A DNA stretch of 22,436 nt, from positions 1 through 22,436 of the IMG/VR virus record IMGVR_UViG_3300024259_000919; one strand, written 5' to 3'. Every line of letters starts with the position of its first letter. Within the stretch, counting starts at the first letter, position 1. Origin of the DNA: a virus. Positions 1-4,999 of the stretch are shown here, piece after piece. The position numbers and the translations under genes were made by a program. The notes under the pieces were generated by a model, which saw only the letters and a program-made list of their open reading frames with translations, was not told the origin of the DNA and ran no database searches.

Positions 1-112
1 AGGTGCGGATGCGGATGTGCGCGAGGTCGGTGATGCCGCCGTCGGCTTCGAGACCGTCGAGGATGGCGCGGAGGTTGGCCTCGGCGCGGGCTACTTTTTC
101 GGCGGCGGTCAT
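1..112 (-). CDS. Partial small hypothetical protein (N-terminus only)
   Basis: Reading starts at an ATG at 112-110 that overlaps the stop of the upstream gene as ATGA, and stays open to the left edge, giving 37 residues beginning MTAAEKVARAEANLRAIL. The visible part looks helical and charged, and I recognise no family. The tight overlap makes it the fourth member of a minus-strand chain (566-763, 318-569, 109-321, then this). The end lies outside the window, so length and function cannot be judged. Confidence 0.6.
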   Translation of the reverse strand, partial: MTAAEKVARAEANLRAILDGLEADGGITDLAHIRIRT

Positions 113-321
113 CGGACAACCCCCTTGATCGGTCGCCACTCCTCGAACGACGCCGAGTCAACGCCGTTGGTGAACACCTCGGGCGTACCGTCGTGGCAGA
201 CACGAAGCTCCACCTGGACGCAATCGCGCTTGTCTGCGGTCTCCTTGTTGAGCCACACTGTGACGGTCTCGCCGCGCTGTAATGTCAGTTCATCAATCCG
301 GACCATGGCGATCGGCCTCAT
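109..321 (-). CDS. Small hypothetical protein, 70 aa
   Basis: The ATG at 321-319 overlaps the preceding stop codon (ATGA). It lies just behind a strong SD, GGAGG, about 7 bases upstream, which decides this start over longer readings of the frame. The product begins MRPIAMVRIDELTLQRGE and alternates hydrophobic and polar residues, suggesting a small beta-rich protein. It has two cysteines (C34 and C42) but no metal-binding pattern. I do not recognise a family. The ORF is tightly coupled to its neighbours, and together they look like an early or accessory phage operon under the promoter at 788-816. Confidence 0.65.
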   Translation of the reverse strand: MRPIAMVRIDELTLQRGETVTVWLNKETADKRDCVQVELRVCHDGTPEVFTNGVDSASFEEWRPIKGVVR

Positions 322-569
322 CGATCCACCTCCTGGGCAACCCGCCCATGCTCCATCCAAGGCTCCGCCGCCCCGCTGTCGAGGTCGGCCAACATATCCT
401 CGTCTCGCTGTTGCTGGCTCCGCTCGTCGTCGATGACACAGCGGCAAGCGTGGTCCTCGTCGAACACGTACCCGCATTCGGAACACCGGCCCGGCTCCTC
501 CTCCCGGTCCCACTCGCCGGAGTCGAAGTCGAGGCAGAGGGCGACGGCGTTGCGAGGGCGGTAGGTCAT
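318..569 (-). CDS. Small cysteine-rich protein, possible zinc binder, 83 aa
   Basis: The start ATG (569-567) overlaps the stop of the helix-turn-helix gene as ATGA. The product contains CSECGYVFDEDHACRC at about residues 29-44, that is CxxC followed ten residues later by CxC with a nearby histidine, which could hold one zinc ion. Much of the rest is acidic (DREEEP, DDERSQQQRDEDM), and the C-terminus is probably helical. Zinc ribbons this small are common in phage accessory genes and often bind nucleic acid or protein, but the target here is unknown. It is co-transcribed with the HTH gene upstream, so a regulatory role is possible; that is inference. Confidence 0.6.
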   Translation of the reverse strand: MTYRPRNAVALCLDFDSGEWDREEEPGRCSECGYVFDEDHACRCVIDDERSQQQRDEDMLADLDSGAAEPWMEHGRVAQEVDR

Positions 570-763
570 CGCTTCGCCATCGCATCCCGTAGCGCGTCCT
601 CGTACCGGTCCAGGTCAGCGGAGCGAACCGTCAGCGGCAGATCCTCCCACCGCTTGACCGTCGATGCCGAGACACCCAGCCGCCCACCCATGTCGCGAAG
701 TTTGATATTCAGGAGGAGCCGCCGCGCCTTGCAGTCGGCTACCCGTTCGGTCGTCGTCGCCAT
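566..763 (-). CDS. Small helix-turn-helix DNA-binding protein, 65 aa
   Basis: I chose the ATG at 763-761, preceded by GGAGG at 775-771. The frame is open further upstream, but that would overrun the promoter at 788-816. Residues 18-38 carry a helix-turn-helix of the XRE/Cro or excisionase kind: RDMGGRLGVSASTVKRWED, with the turn at about LGVS and a recognition helix ASTVKRWE. The remaining C-terminal helix (about DLDRYEDALRDAMAKR) could mediate dimerisation. It is the first gene of a minus-strand chain and faces the plus-strand genes across a 538-base divergent gap. A repressor or Cro-like regulator of that gap fits, but an Xis-type architectural protein is also possible. Confidence 0.7.
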   Translation of the reverse strand: MATTTERVADCKARRLLLNIKLRDMGGRLGVSASTVKRWEDLPLTVRSADLDRYEDALRDAMAKR

Positions 764-787
764 TACCCAACCTCCATGTTGTGTTTG

Positions 788-816
788 ACTGTATCGAACG
801 GCGGAACGCACGTCAA
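788..816 (-). promoter_or_regulatory. Sigma70-type promoter for the leftward HTH operon
   Basis: Read on the minus strand, TTGACG (816-811) is followed after 17 bases by TACAGT (793-788), which matches the -35 box at five of six positions and the actinobacterial TAnnnT form of the -10 box. Transcription would start near 780, giving a leader of roughly 17 bases that contains GGAGG and then the ATG at 763. On the plus strand, TTGAC at 785-789 and GTCAA at 812-816 form inverted half-sites spanning the promoter. They might be an operator, but five bases each is weak. Confidence 0.6.
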
Positions 817-878
817 GCGGTATTCGTGACGGAATGAAAACGCCTATCCTTCATAGCCCGCCCGCGAGTCGTTTCCCC

Positions 879-909
879 TTGACTCCCCCCGCCTCCCCGG
901 TGCTACCGT
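879..909 (+). promoter_or_regulatory. Possible rightward promoter
   Basis: TTGACT (879-884) is followed by TACCGT (904-909) with a 19-base spacer, which is longer than the usual 17. The boxes match the loose TTGACn/TAnnnT pattern of actinobacterial housekeeping promoters. A start about seven bases downstream would fall just before an ATG at 919, so a near-leaderless transcript is conceivable. Alternatively it would drive a long leader of almost 400 bases to the gene at 1302. The long spacer keeps confidence low. Confidence 0.35.
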
Positions 910-1020
910 AGAGACGCGATGACCGATACCACAACGACTCCAGTTTCCACGCCCCGCTCGCTGCCGATCGGTCATCGCACACCTACGGCGGCGGGCGGGC
1001 GCGTGGTCTCTTATCGATTA

Positions 1021-1215
1021 GCACCGAGGGCAGGAAGACGGTCGATCTCGCAAGTCTGTAATGATGCAGGATACGAGTTGTCTACCGCTTTGCTCGTCGT
1101 TGGATTTCGCCGCGCCGACCGAACGCAGCAAAACGACAACAACGAACAGCCCTCGGTGCCCTTTTCTCCCGCCGGCATCCCGCCGGCTGCGTCCCCGGTC
1201 TCGCCCCAGCCGGGG
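1021..1215 (+). repeat. Cluster of inverted repeats (possible structured RNA)
   Basis: GCACCGAGGGC at 1021-1031 has its exact reverse complement GCCCTCGGTGC at 1149-1159, enclosing about 117 bases. CGGTCG (1039-1044) and CGACCG (1116-1121) nest inside it. Downstream are GCCGGC-ATCCC-GCCGGC (1171-1187) and CCCCGG/CCGGGG (1193-1198 with 1210-1215). In a GC-rich region short stems arise easily, but the 11-base outer pair is long. No run of T follows, so none is a classic intrinsic terminator. Confidence 0.4.
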
Positions 1216-1301
1216 GCGCACCTTTGGAGCCACCGTCGCGCCCGTGCATTCGCCCCTGCGGTGGATGGCAGCCGCGGGCGCGGCGGCGGTAGGGGGATGA
1301 C

Positions 1302-1370
1302 ATGCAGGAACTACTAGCCCTCGCCTGCGCCGTTGCGTGGGCGCTCTGGGCGACGGCGGGGAGGGTGTGA
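1302..1370 (+). CDS. Tiny membrane peptide, 22 aa
   Basis: The ATG at 1302 is preceded at the right distance by AGGGGG (1291-1296), and the frame ends at TGA 1368-1370, one base before the ATG of the next gene. The product begins MQELLALACAVAWALW and is one hydrophobic segment with a short polar end (ATAGRV). No family is known to me. A second tiny membrane peptide (1946-2041) sits between the later genes of the same cluster in the same style, which raises my confidence that these are real. It is too short to be certain without expression data. Confidence 0.45.
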   Translation: MQELLALACAVAWALWATAGRV

Positions 1371-1371
1371 G

Positions 1372-1650
1372 ATGCCAGAGCGACTGACGGGCACAGCTCT
1401 ACGCGAGGCGATGGGCGAAGCCAGGCGGAAGGCTTGGACTCCCGGTATGCTCGCGCGCAACGGGTGCCGGTACCTCGGCGACGACAAGCGCAGCGGCGAG
1501 ATGATCTGGGCTGACCCGGTGGCCGAGGGTGCCGAAGCGAGATACGTGTGGCCCTTCGATGTCGTTGGCCCTGGGTGGCGACCAGATGACCGAGACGCAG
1601 TGACCGCTGCGTTCGTGGCACAGGAGGCATCATCATGCCAGAGCGACTGA
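1372..1650 (+). CDS. Hypothetical protein with MPERLTG leader, 92 aa
   Basis: The ATG at 1372 has GGGGAGGG about 7 bases upstream; an ATG further upstream at 1333 in the same frame lacks support and would overlap the tiny peptide gene. The product starts MPERLTGTALREAMGEAR, followed by a mixed region with several tryptophans (for example GEMIWADPV and YVWPFDVVGPGW). I do not recognise a family. Its last residues overlap the start of the next gene by 16 bases, and its stop codon TGA lies inside the repeated start sequence of that gene. The first 21 bases are identical to those of the following gene. Confidence 0.7.
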   Translation: MPERLTGTALREAMGEARRKAWTPGMLARNGCRYLGDDKRSGEMIWADPVAEGAEARYVWPFDVVGPGWRPDDRDAVTAAFVAQEASSCQSD

Positions 1651-1655
1651 CGGGC
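1372..1655 (+). repeat. 21-base direct repeat covering two start codons
   Basis: Bases 1372-1392 and 1635-1655 are identical for 21 bases and encode MPERLTG at the start of two successive genes. The sequences diverge at once on both sides, including the SD regions, so this is a local exact duplication of the start and not the remains of a whole-gene duplication. Confidence 0.85.
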
Positions 1656-1949
1656 GAGGAGTTGCGGGAGATTCGGGAGCGGTGCGGCCCACTGCCCGGG
1701 CATCCCTGGATCGTGAACGACATGAGCGATGTGCGAGACAACGAAGGCCGAACGCTTAGCTTCGGTGGCTTCGCCGGAGCGACAGCCAGGCTCGTGGAGT
1801 TCCGCAACTACGCGATCCGCCTCCTCGCAGCCCTAGCCGCCGAGACCACCGCCCGCCAGCAAGCAGAAGCCCACGCCGTCGCCCTCCAGCGGATCATCGA
1901 TGAGCATCGGGAGGGGATGGCGCGGGCTATGCCGCCGAGGGCGAGATGA
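1635..1949 (+). CDS. Hypothetical protein with MPERLTG leader and C-terminal helix, 104 aa
   Basis: The ATG at 1635 follows a near-perfect AGGAGG at 1621-1626. After the shared leader MPERLTG come ELREIRERCG, a short beta-rich stretch (HPWIVNDMSDVRDNEGRTL), then GGFAGATARLVEFRNYAIR and a long alanine- and glutamate-rich helix, likely a coiled coil, to the end. The order of a helical EELxEIRxR start, a short beta part and an AxLVxFRNxA segment recalls the loose family of Ead/Ea22-like phage accessory proteins, whose biochemical role is not established. That resemblance is by eye only. The stop overlaps the next start as ATGA. Confidence 0.7.
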   Translation: MPERLTGEELREIRERCGPLPGHPWIVNDMSDVRDNEGRTLSFGGFAGATARLVEFRNYAIRLLAALAAETTARQQAEAHAVALQRIIDEHREGMARAMPPRAR

Positions 1950-2041
1950 GCTTTGAACAGGCAGTAGCCTTGGCCCTCCTCGCCTCCGCCGTCGCCCTGG
2001 CCTGGGTAGTCTCGGGACCGTGGCCGAGGAGCAAGCCGTGA
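1946..2041 (+). CDS. Tiny single-helix membrane protein, 31 aa
   Basis: The ATG at 1946 overlaps the previous stop as ATGA and the stop at 2039-2041 overlaps the next start as GTGA, so this short frame fills the space between its neighbours exactly. The product begins MSFEQAVALALLASAVAL, continues AWVVSG and ends with a basic tail (PRSKP). That fits one transmembrane helix of about 20 residues with a positively charged C-terminus. Such peptides in phages include holin-like, superinfection-exclusion and membrane-recruiting proteins; which applies here cannot be told. Confidence 0.6.
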   Translation: MSFEQAVALALLASAVALAWVVSGPWPRSKP

Positions 2042-2505
2042 GCACAACAGACTTTCCGCCGCCGGGCTGGATCTTTGACGACCAGCGCGGATGGTGTCCG
2101 CCCCCTGACGGGGAACCACAGACCTACGAAGAGAGGGAAACCAAGATGACGGAAAACAAGCACTTCTCAAGCGTCGATAACGCGCACAAAGACGGGGAGC
2201 GGATCGCGCTACGGACGCGGCTCGTGTTCGCAATGGTGGATAGGTGGGGCATGGTTGCCGGAATCCTGGACGGTGAGGACTCGGCGGGCAGGTCGCGGCT
2301 CCGGCTGGCAACTCCGAGCGAACTCGTTGATCGGGCATACGACATCGCGGACCTGATGATCGCCAGGGGCGAGACGGATGGGGACTTCGGCGACAAGCCC
2401 ACGCCCGAAGACTTCGGTGCGTTCAGGGCGCAGGCGGCGAGGGCCGAGCGCGAAGAAGCCGCGCGGCTTAACGAGGAGCGCGGGAAGGTCGAGTACACCT
2501 ACTAG
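2038..2505 (+). CDS. Hypothetical protein, 155 aa
   Basis: I chose the GTG at 2038: it forms a GTGA overlap with the preceding stop and has GAGGAG about 7 bases upstream. An internal ATG at 2145 also has a fair SD (GAGAGG) and could give a shorter form. The N-terminus is proline- and tryptophan-rich (FPPPGWIFDDQRGWCPPPDG), a pattern seen at the ends of many small actinophage proteins. The middle is mixed, and the C-terminus is a charged helix rich in alanine, arginine and glutamate. No enzyme motif is seen. It is the last gene of the rightward cluster and converges on the lysis-region transcript 46 bases away. Confidence 0.7.
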   Translation: MSTTDFPPPGWIFDDQRGWCPPPDGEPQTYEERETKMTENKHFSSVDNAHKDGERIALRTRLVFAMVDRWGMVAGILDGEDSAGRSRLRLATPSELVDRAYDIADLMIARGETDGDFGDKPTPEDFGAFRAQAARAEREEAARLNEERGKVEYTY

Positions 2506-2551
2506 CCGCAGCCATGCAGCCTACCCCCGCCTCCATCCTAGCCGCCCCGGA
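2506..2551. other. Convergent gene junction without a clear terminator
   Basis: The rightward cluster ends at 2505 and the leftward late operon ends at 2552. The 46 bases between the stops show no stable hairpin followed by a T-run on either strand. Transcripts may end further on, by Rho, or overlap. Confidence 0.5.
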
Positions 2552-3136
2552 CTAAGGCCACACGATCGCCGACTCCTCCTCCTTAACCGGCGACGACGGA
2601 GTAGATGACGGCTCCCCAGAATCCGAGGACGCCGGCTCCACTGAGAATGACGACCACGGTCCGACGATCTTCAGACCGACGACCCCACCCACAACGGCTA
2701 GCGAGAGCGCGAGCAAGGTGAGCAGGGCCTTGACGACCCAGCCGGGGACGGCGCCCGGTGTCGCTGGCCTGCGCTCCGGTATCGTCTCCACCGCCCCATC
2801 CGGAAGCGCCTGCGGATACTCCCCCGACGATGCCTCCCGCCTCGCCGTCAGGATCAGCGTGAGCCGCGCCATCTCCTCGCGTAGCGTCTCCATCTCCTCG
2901 CGTAGCGTCTCCATCTCCTCGCGCGTCTTCGTCCCGCTGTCCTTGTCGTCTAGCAGCGCCGTCGCTACCCGGTCCAACTGGTCGCTTGTCGTGTCGAGCT
3001 TGTCCAGGATCTCCTGTGCTCGCTCCCTGTCCCGGCGATCCTGGAGGGCAGAGATCTGCCGGCGCCGCTCCACGCTGTCGCTGACAGTCTGCGAAATCTC
3101 CATCAGCTCGCGCTCGAACCAACCTTCGGCCGGCAT
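2552..3136 (-). CDS. Coiled-coil membrane protein, 194 aa (lysis-region, possible holin or spanin-like)
   Basis: The ATG at 3136-3134 is preceded by GAAGGGA; the frame is open a little further upstream, but this start has the better SD. Residues 8-98 form a highly charged coiled coil containing an exactly repeated EEMETLR unit. Residues 134-156 (VVKALLTLLALSLAVVGGVV) form one transmembrane helix. The C-terminus is a serine- and proline-rich tail. A long coiled coil beside a single membrane helix, near an endolysin, is compatible with a lysis accessory protein, but typical holins are shorter and spanins have a different order. It is the last gene of the leftward late operon. Confidence 0.65.
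   Translation of the reverse strand: MPAEGWFERELMEISQTVSDSVERRRQISALQDRRDRERAQEILDKLDTTSDQLDRVATALLDDKDSGTKTREEMETLREEMETLREEMARLTLILTARREASSGEYPQALPDGAVETIPERRPATPGAVPGWVVKALLTLLALSLAVVGGVVGLKIVGPWSSFSVEPASSDSGEPSSTPSSPVKEEESAIVWP
2870..2923 (-). repeat. 21-base tandem repeat, about 2.6 copies
   Basis: CATCTCCTCGCG begins units at 2870, 2891 and 2912. The first two are identical over 21 bases and the third is partial. They encode EEMETLR repeated in the coiled coil of the gene at 2552-3136. Because 21 bases equal seven codons, copy changes add or remove exactly one heptad and keep the reading frame. Confidence 0.9.
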
Positions 3137-3211
3137 CGTCTGCGTCCCTTCTCTGCCGCACTGCGTCAAGCACCCGATCAGCTGCCAGGTCTAGCCGTTG
3201 CTGTCGGACAT

Positions 3212-3309
3212 CTAGCGCAAACATCTCACCCTCAAATCTCCCACCCCGTAGCGTATCACGTCAGCCGCCAGCCACAGGCCGAGAACGGCGAGGGCTAGCG
3301 GGCGGGCAT
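3212..3309 (-). pseudogene. Small membrane-protein ORF interrupted near its start
   Basis: The ATG at 3309-3307 overlaps the stop of the upstream gene as TGATG, the usual coupling in this operon, but runs into TAG after only four codons (MPAR). One base back, the frame is open from there to TAG at 3214-3212 and encodes LALAVLGLWLAADVIRYGVG plus a short basic end, a clear single transmembrane segment. No usable start codon exists in that second frame. Either a one-base change broke a small membrane gene, or a -1 shift joins the two parts into 32 residues. The shift site is not a known slippery heptamer, so a broken gene or sequencing error is likelier. Confidence 0.4.
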
Positions 3310-3602
3310 CACAGCCGGCCTTGCCTCTTCGCCTTGCGCAAGATGGCGCCAGCGATCGGGCAGCAAATCAAGGTGAAGGCCAGCCCGTCCCACCGCTCCC
3401 ACGGATCCGGGAGCGGGATCATCGCGTCGACACGCTCGCCCATCTCGGACGCCAGCGCCCACACGCGCTGCGCTGGGCGCAATGCGGGGAGCTCGTCGGC
3501 CATGTCGTCGAACAGGTCATCGGCGAGGGCGTGGAGGGCGTCACGGTGCGCCTTGCGGGCTGCGCGGGCGGCCTTGCGCTTGGCTTTCAGGTGGCGCGGC
3601 AT
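3309..3602 (-). CDS. Basic protein with hydrophobic C-terminus, 97 aa
   Basis: I prefer the ATG at 3602-3600, sharing bases with the upstream stop (TGATG) behind GGGGAGGAG; a GTG one codon earlier is also possible. The N-terminus is strongly basic (MPRHLKAKRKAARAARKAHR), the middle is amphipathic with acidic patches, and residues 74-90 (GLAFTLICCPIAGAIL) are hydrophobic with two adjacent cysteines, then a basic end. It may be a membrane-associated protein in the lysis region, and one hydrophobic segment of about 16 residues is marginal for spanning the membrane. I do not recognise a family. Confidence 0.6.
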   Translation of the reverse strand: MPRHLKAKRKAARAARKAHRDALHALADDLFDDMADELPALRPAQRVWALASEMGERVDAMIPLPDPWERWDGLAFTLICCPIAGAILRKAKRQGRL

Positions 3603-3805
3603 CACTCCTCCCCCGCGCTATCATCGTCGGCGCTGTCGTCGTCCATGTCCTCGGCGAGACCGGCGATCAGATCCTCAGTATCCACGCTCGCCTCGCAGTT
3701 GATCTCGCCGTCCCGATAGCTGACGGTGACGGATACGGCAGCGATGACCGCGAGGATCGCGACCACCCACAGGGGCGCGGCGCGTTTCTTTTTCTTCTCA
3801 GGCAT
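3602..3805 (-). CDS. Single-pass membrane protein with acidic tail, 67 aa
   Basis: It starts at the ATG 3805-3803, two bases downstream of the previous gene's end. The order is a basic N-terminus (MPEKKKKRAAP), one membrane helix at about residues 11-29 (LWVVAILAVIAAVSVTV), then an acidic tail rich in aspartate and glutamate. By the positive-inside rule, the lysine cluster stays in the cytoplasm and the acidic part lies outside. Its place directly after the endolysin and RyR genes makes it a candidate for lysis control or holin-like action, though an acidic external tail is unusual for a holin. Confidence 0.65.
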   Translation of the reverse strand: MPEKKKKRAAPLWVVAILAVIAAVSVTVSYRDGEINCEASVDTEDLIAGLAEDMDDDSADDDSAGEE

Positions 3806-3807
3806 GA

Positions 3808-4164
3808 CTATCCCTCCAGCGCTGCGTGAACCGCACGAACCACCGACAGGAACACAGCGTCCTTCGCCTGCTGTTCGGGCGGCAGTTCGGCGTATGGCAC
3901 GAAGCACGGGTGTTCGAGCTTCTCCGGGGACTTCACGGGGCCATACACCCACCCCGCTGCCTCCTTCTCAGCGAACCACCCTTCGTGGCTCTGCTCTGGC
4001 GTGTTGCCGGCGAGCGCGCCGCGGACGCCGTTGGCCGCGCTGGACCGCTGCCACTCGGGCGCGGCCTCCCACGCTGGCTGCGAGTCGTCGCCGATGGCGA
4101 TGCAGTAGGCTCGGTTCGCTTCGTGCGCCGCTCTCGCGCACGCCTCGATGATGTGATCACTCAT
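3808..4164 (-). CDS. RyR-domain protein, 118 aa
   Basis: The ATG at 4164 overlaps the endolysin stop by 8 bases. Residues 30-113 match the RyR domain (first described in ryanodine receptors, also found in bacteria and phages). The key landmarks are QRSSAANGV at 39-47, TPEQSHEGWFAEKEAAGW at 55-72, YGPVKSPEKLEHPCFVPY at 74-91 and the terminal LPPEQQAKDAVFLSVVRAV. The domain normally occurs at this size. In phages it stands alone, and its ligand and role are unknown; in some prokaryotic proteins RyR domains are linked to nucleotide or ADP-ribose signalling. Its position directly after the endolysin could mean a lysis role or simply a late-gene passenger. Confidence 0.8.
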   Translation of the reverse strand: MSDHIIEACARAAHEANRAYCIAIGDDSQPAWEAAPEWQRSSAANGVRGALAGNTPEQSHEGWFAEKEAAGWVYGPVKSPEKLEHPCFVPYAELPPEQQAKDAVFLSVVRAVHAALEG

Positions 4165-4999
4165 GGGTTGCCCTCCAGTGGGCTCGATGTTGACGGATCA
4201 GCGGCGTGGGGTAAGCGTTCAGGCACTCAGCCATTACCACCCGCTCCGCGTGATCGTTGATGTCGCCGACCTGCGCCGACTCCGGGAACGCTGCCGACAC
4301 GGCGCGGCGGGTAGCGGGACCGGCTAGCCCGTCGACCTTGCCAACGACGTGGACGCCGATCCTATGCAGCTGCGCCTGGATGTACGCCACCTCTGTGCGC
4401 GCCATGTCCCAGCCGCTCGCGTCGGTATCCCACGCGCCTGCGTCCAGGGTCAGCACCCGCGCCAACTGCGAGTAGGCATCGCGCCGGATGCTGGCTTTCG
4501 CCCATGCGTAGAAGTCTTGCCACTCACCGCGAAAGTCGAAGTGCCAGCACTCGCTACGCTTGCGGTCGGGGGTCGGGATGATCGGCGTGAAGCCCAGCGG
4601 GATCAGGATGTCCCACGCCTCTGCCAGGTCGATGCCGCCGAGGTGGTAGACGTCAATGTCGATCGCTTGCCCCGCGTTGTGCAGGCTCGCGCCGCCGGGG
4701 CTGGCGTAGTGCTTCCGCTCGCCGGCCTTGTAGCGGTCGTGTGCGCGCTGCGAGACGGAGAATGAGCGGTAGCACTCGGTAACGCCTAGAGTCCCTCCAG
4801 CGGCTTCTACGGTGCCCTGTGCTGCGCGTAGGCATATCGCCAGCGCCTCGGTGCCCCAGCCCGTCGACTTGGCCGACAGGTCCACGCGGTCTGCCCACGC
4901 GGATCCCGTCTCGCCGTCGGCGTCATACGAGGAGCGAACGCCGGCCAGCCGGACCAGCGGGTTCCTCACGAACGGGGCAGCGGCGCGGGGAGGGCTCAC
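4157..4999 (-). CDS. Endolysin: M15 (VanY-type) peptidase with peptidoglycan-binding tail, 280 aa
   Basis: I chose the GTG at 4999, which overlaps the upstream stop as GTGA; the frame is open further up, but that stretch is inside the preceding gene. The zinc peptidase motifs are in order: CYRS around residue 76-79, SLHNAGQAID with H107 and D114 as zinc ligands, and SECWHFD with E150 as probable catalytic base and H153 as third ligand. This family cuts D-Ala-D-Ala or other peptide bonds in peptidoglycan stems. Residues 203-237 (VAYIQAQLHRIG to VDGLAGPATRRAVSAAF) fit a degenerate peptidoglycan-binding module. No signal peptide is seen, so export would need a holin. Confidence 0.88.
   Translation of the reverse strand: MSPPRAAAPFVRNPLVRLAGVRSSYDADGETGSAWADRVDLSAKSTGWGTEALAICLRAAQGTVEAAGGTLGVTECYRSFSVSQRAHDRYKAGERKHYASPGGASLHNAGQAIDIDVYHLGGIDLAEAWDILIPLGFTPIIPTPDRKRSECWHFDFRGEWQDFYAWAKASIRRDAYSQLARVLTLDAGAWDTDASGWDMARTEVAYIQAQLHRIGVHVVGKVDGLAGPATRRAVSAAFPESAQVGDINDHAERVVMAECLNAYPTPLIRQHRAHWRATHE

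Larger units (their letters stand above)
764..1301. other. Divergent intergenic control region, no convincing gene
   Basis: These 538 bases separate the leftward HTH chain from the rightward small-gene cluster. They hold the leftward promoter (788-816), a possible rightward promoter (879-909), an 11-base inverted repeat (1021-1031 with 1149-1159), a GCCGGC/GCCGGC hairpin (1171-1187, 5-base loop) and a CCCCGG/CCGGGG hairpin (1193-1215). The open frames crossing it give compositionally odd products without an SD. I read it as a regulatory region, perhaps with a transcribed structured leader or small RNA. Confidence 0.5.

Noticed and set aside
1018-1233. A 71-residue minus-strand frame from a GTG in the divergent gap
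   Set aside because: No SD and mostly arginine-rich sequence from a GC-rich region. It also overlaps the inverted repeats. Not convincing.
764-1301. tRNA gene or CRISPR array in the divergent gap
   Set aside because: No cloverleaf with a GTTCnAnnC loop and no regularly spaced direct repeats were found by eye.
919-1317. A 132-residue frame starting at an ATG near the 879-909 promoter
   Set aside because: It has no SD, its composition is threonine-, proline- and arginine-rich without recognisable structure, and it overruns the well-supported start at 1302. A leaderless start cannot be excluded, but I cannot support the gene.
2583-3224. A 213-residue frame on the minus strand beginning MFALDVRQQRLDLAADR
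   Set aside because: Its first 30 residues look plausible, but it then runs in another frame through the clearly real coiled-coil membrane gene (2552-3136) as low-complexity GC sequence. A short gene or shift into the real frame near 3136 is possible but unsupported.
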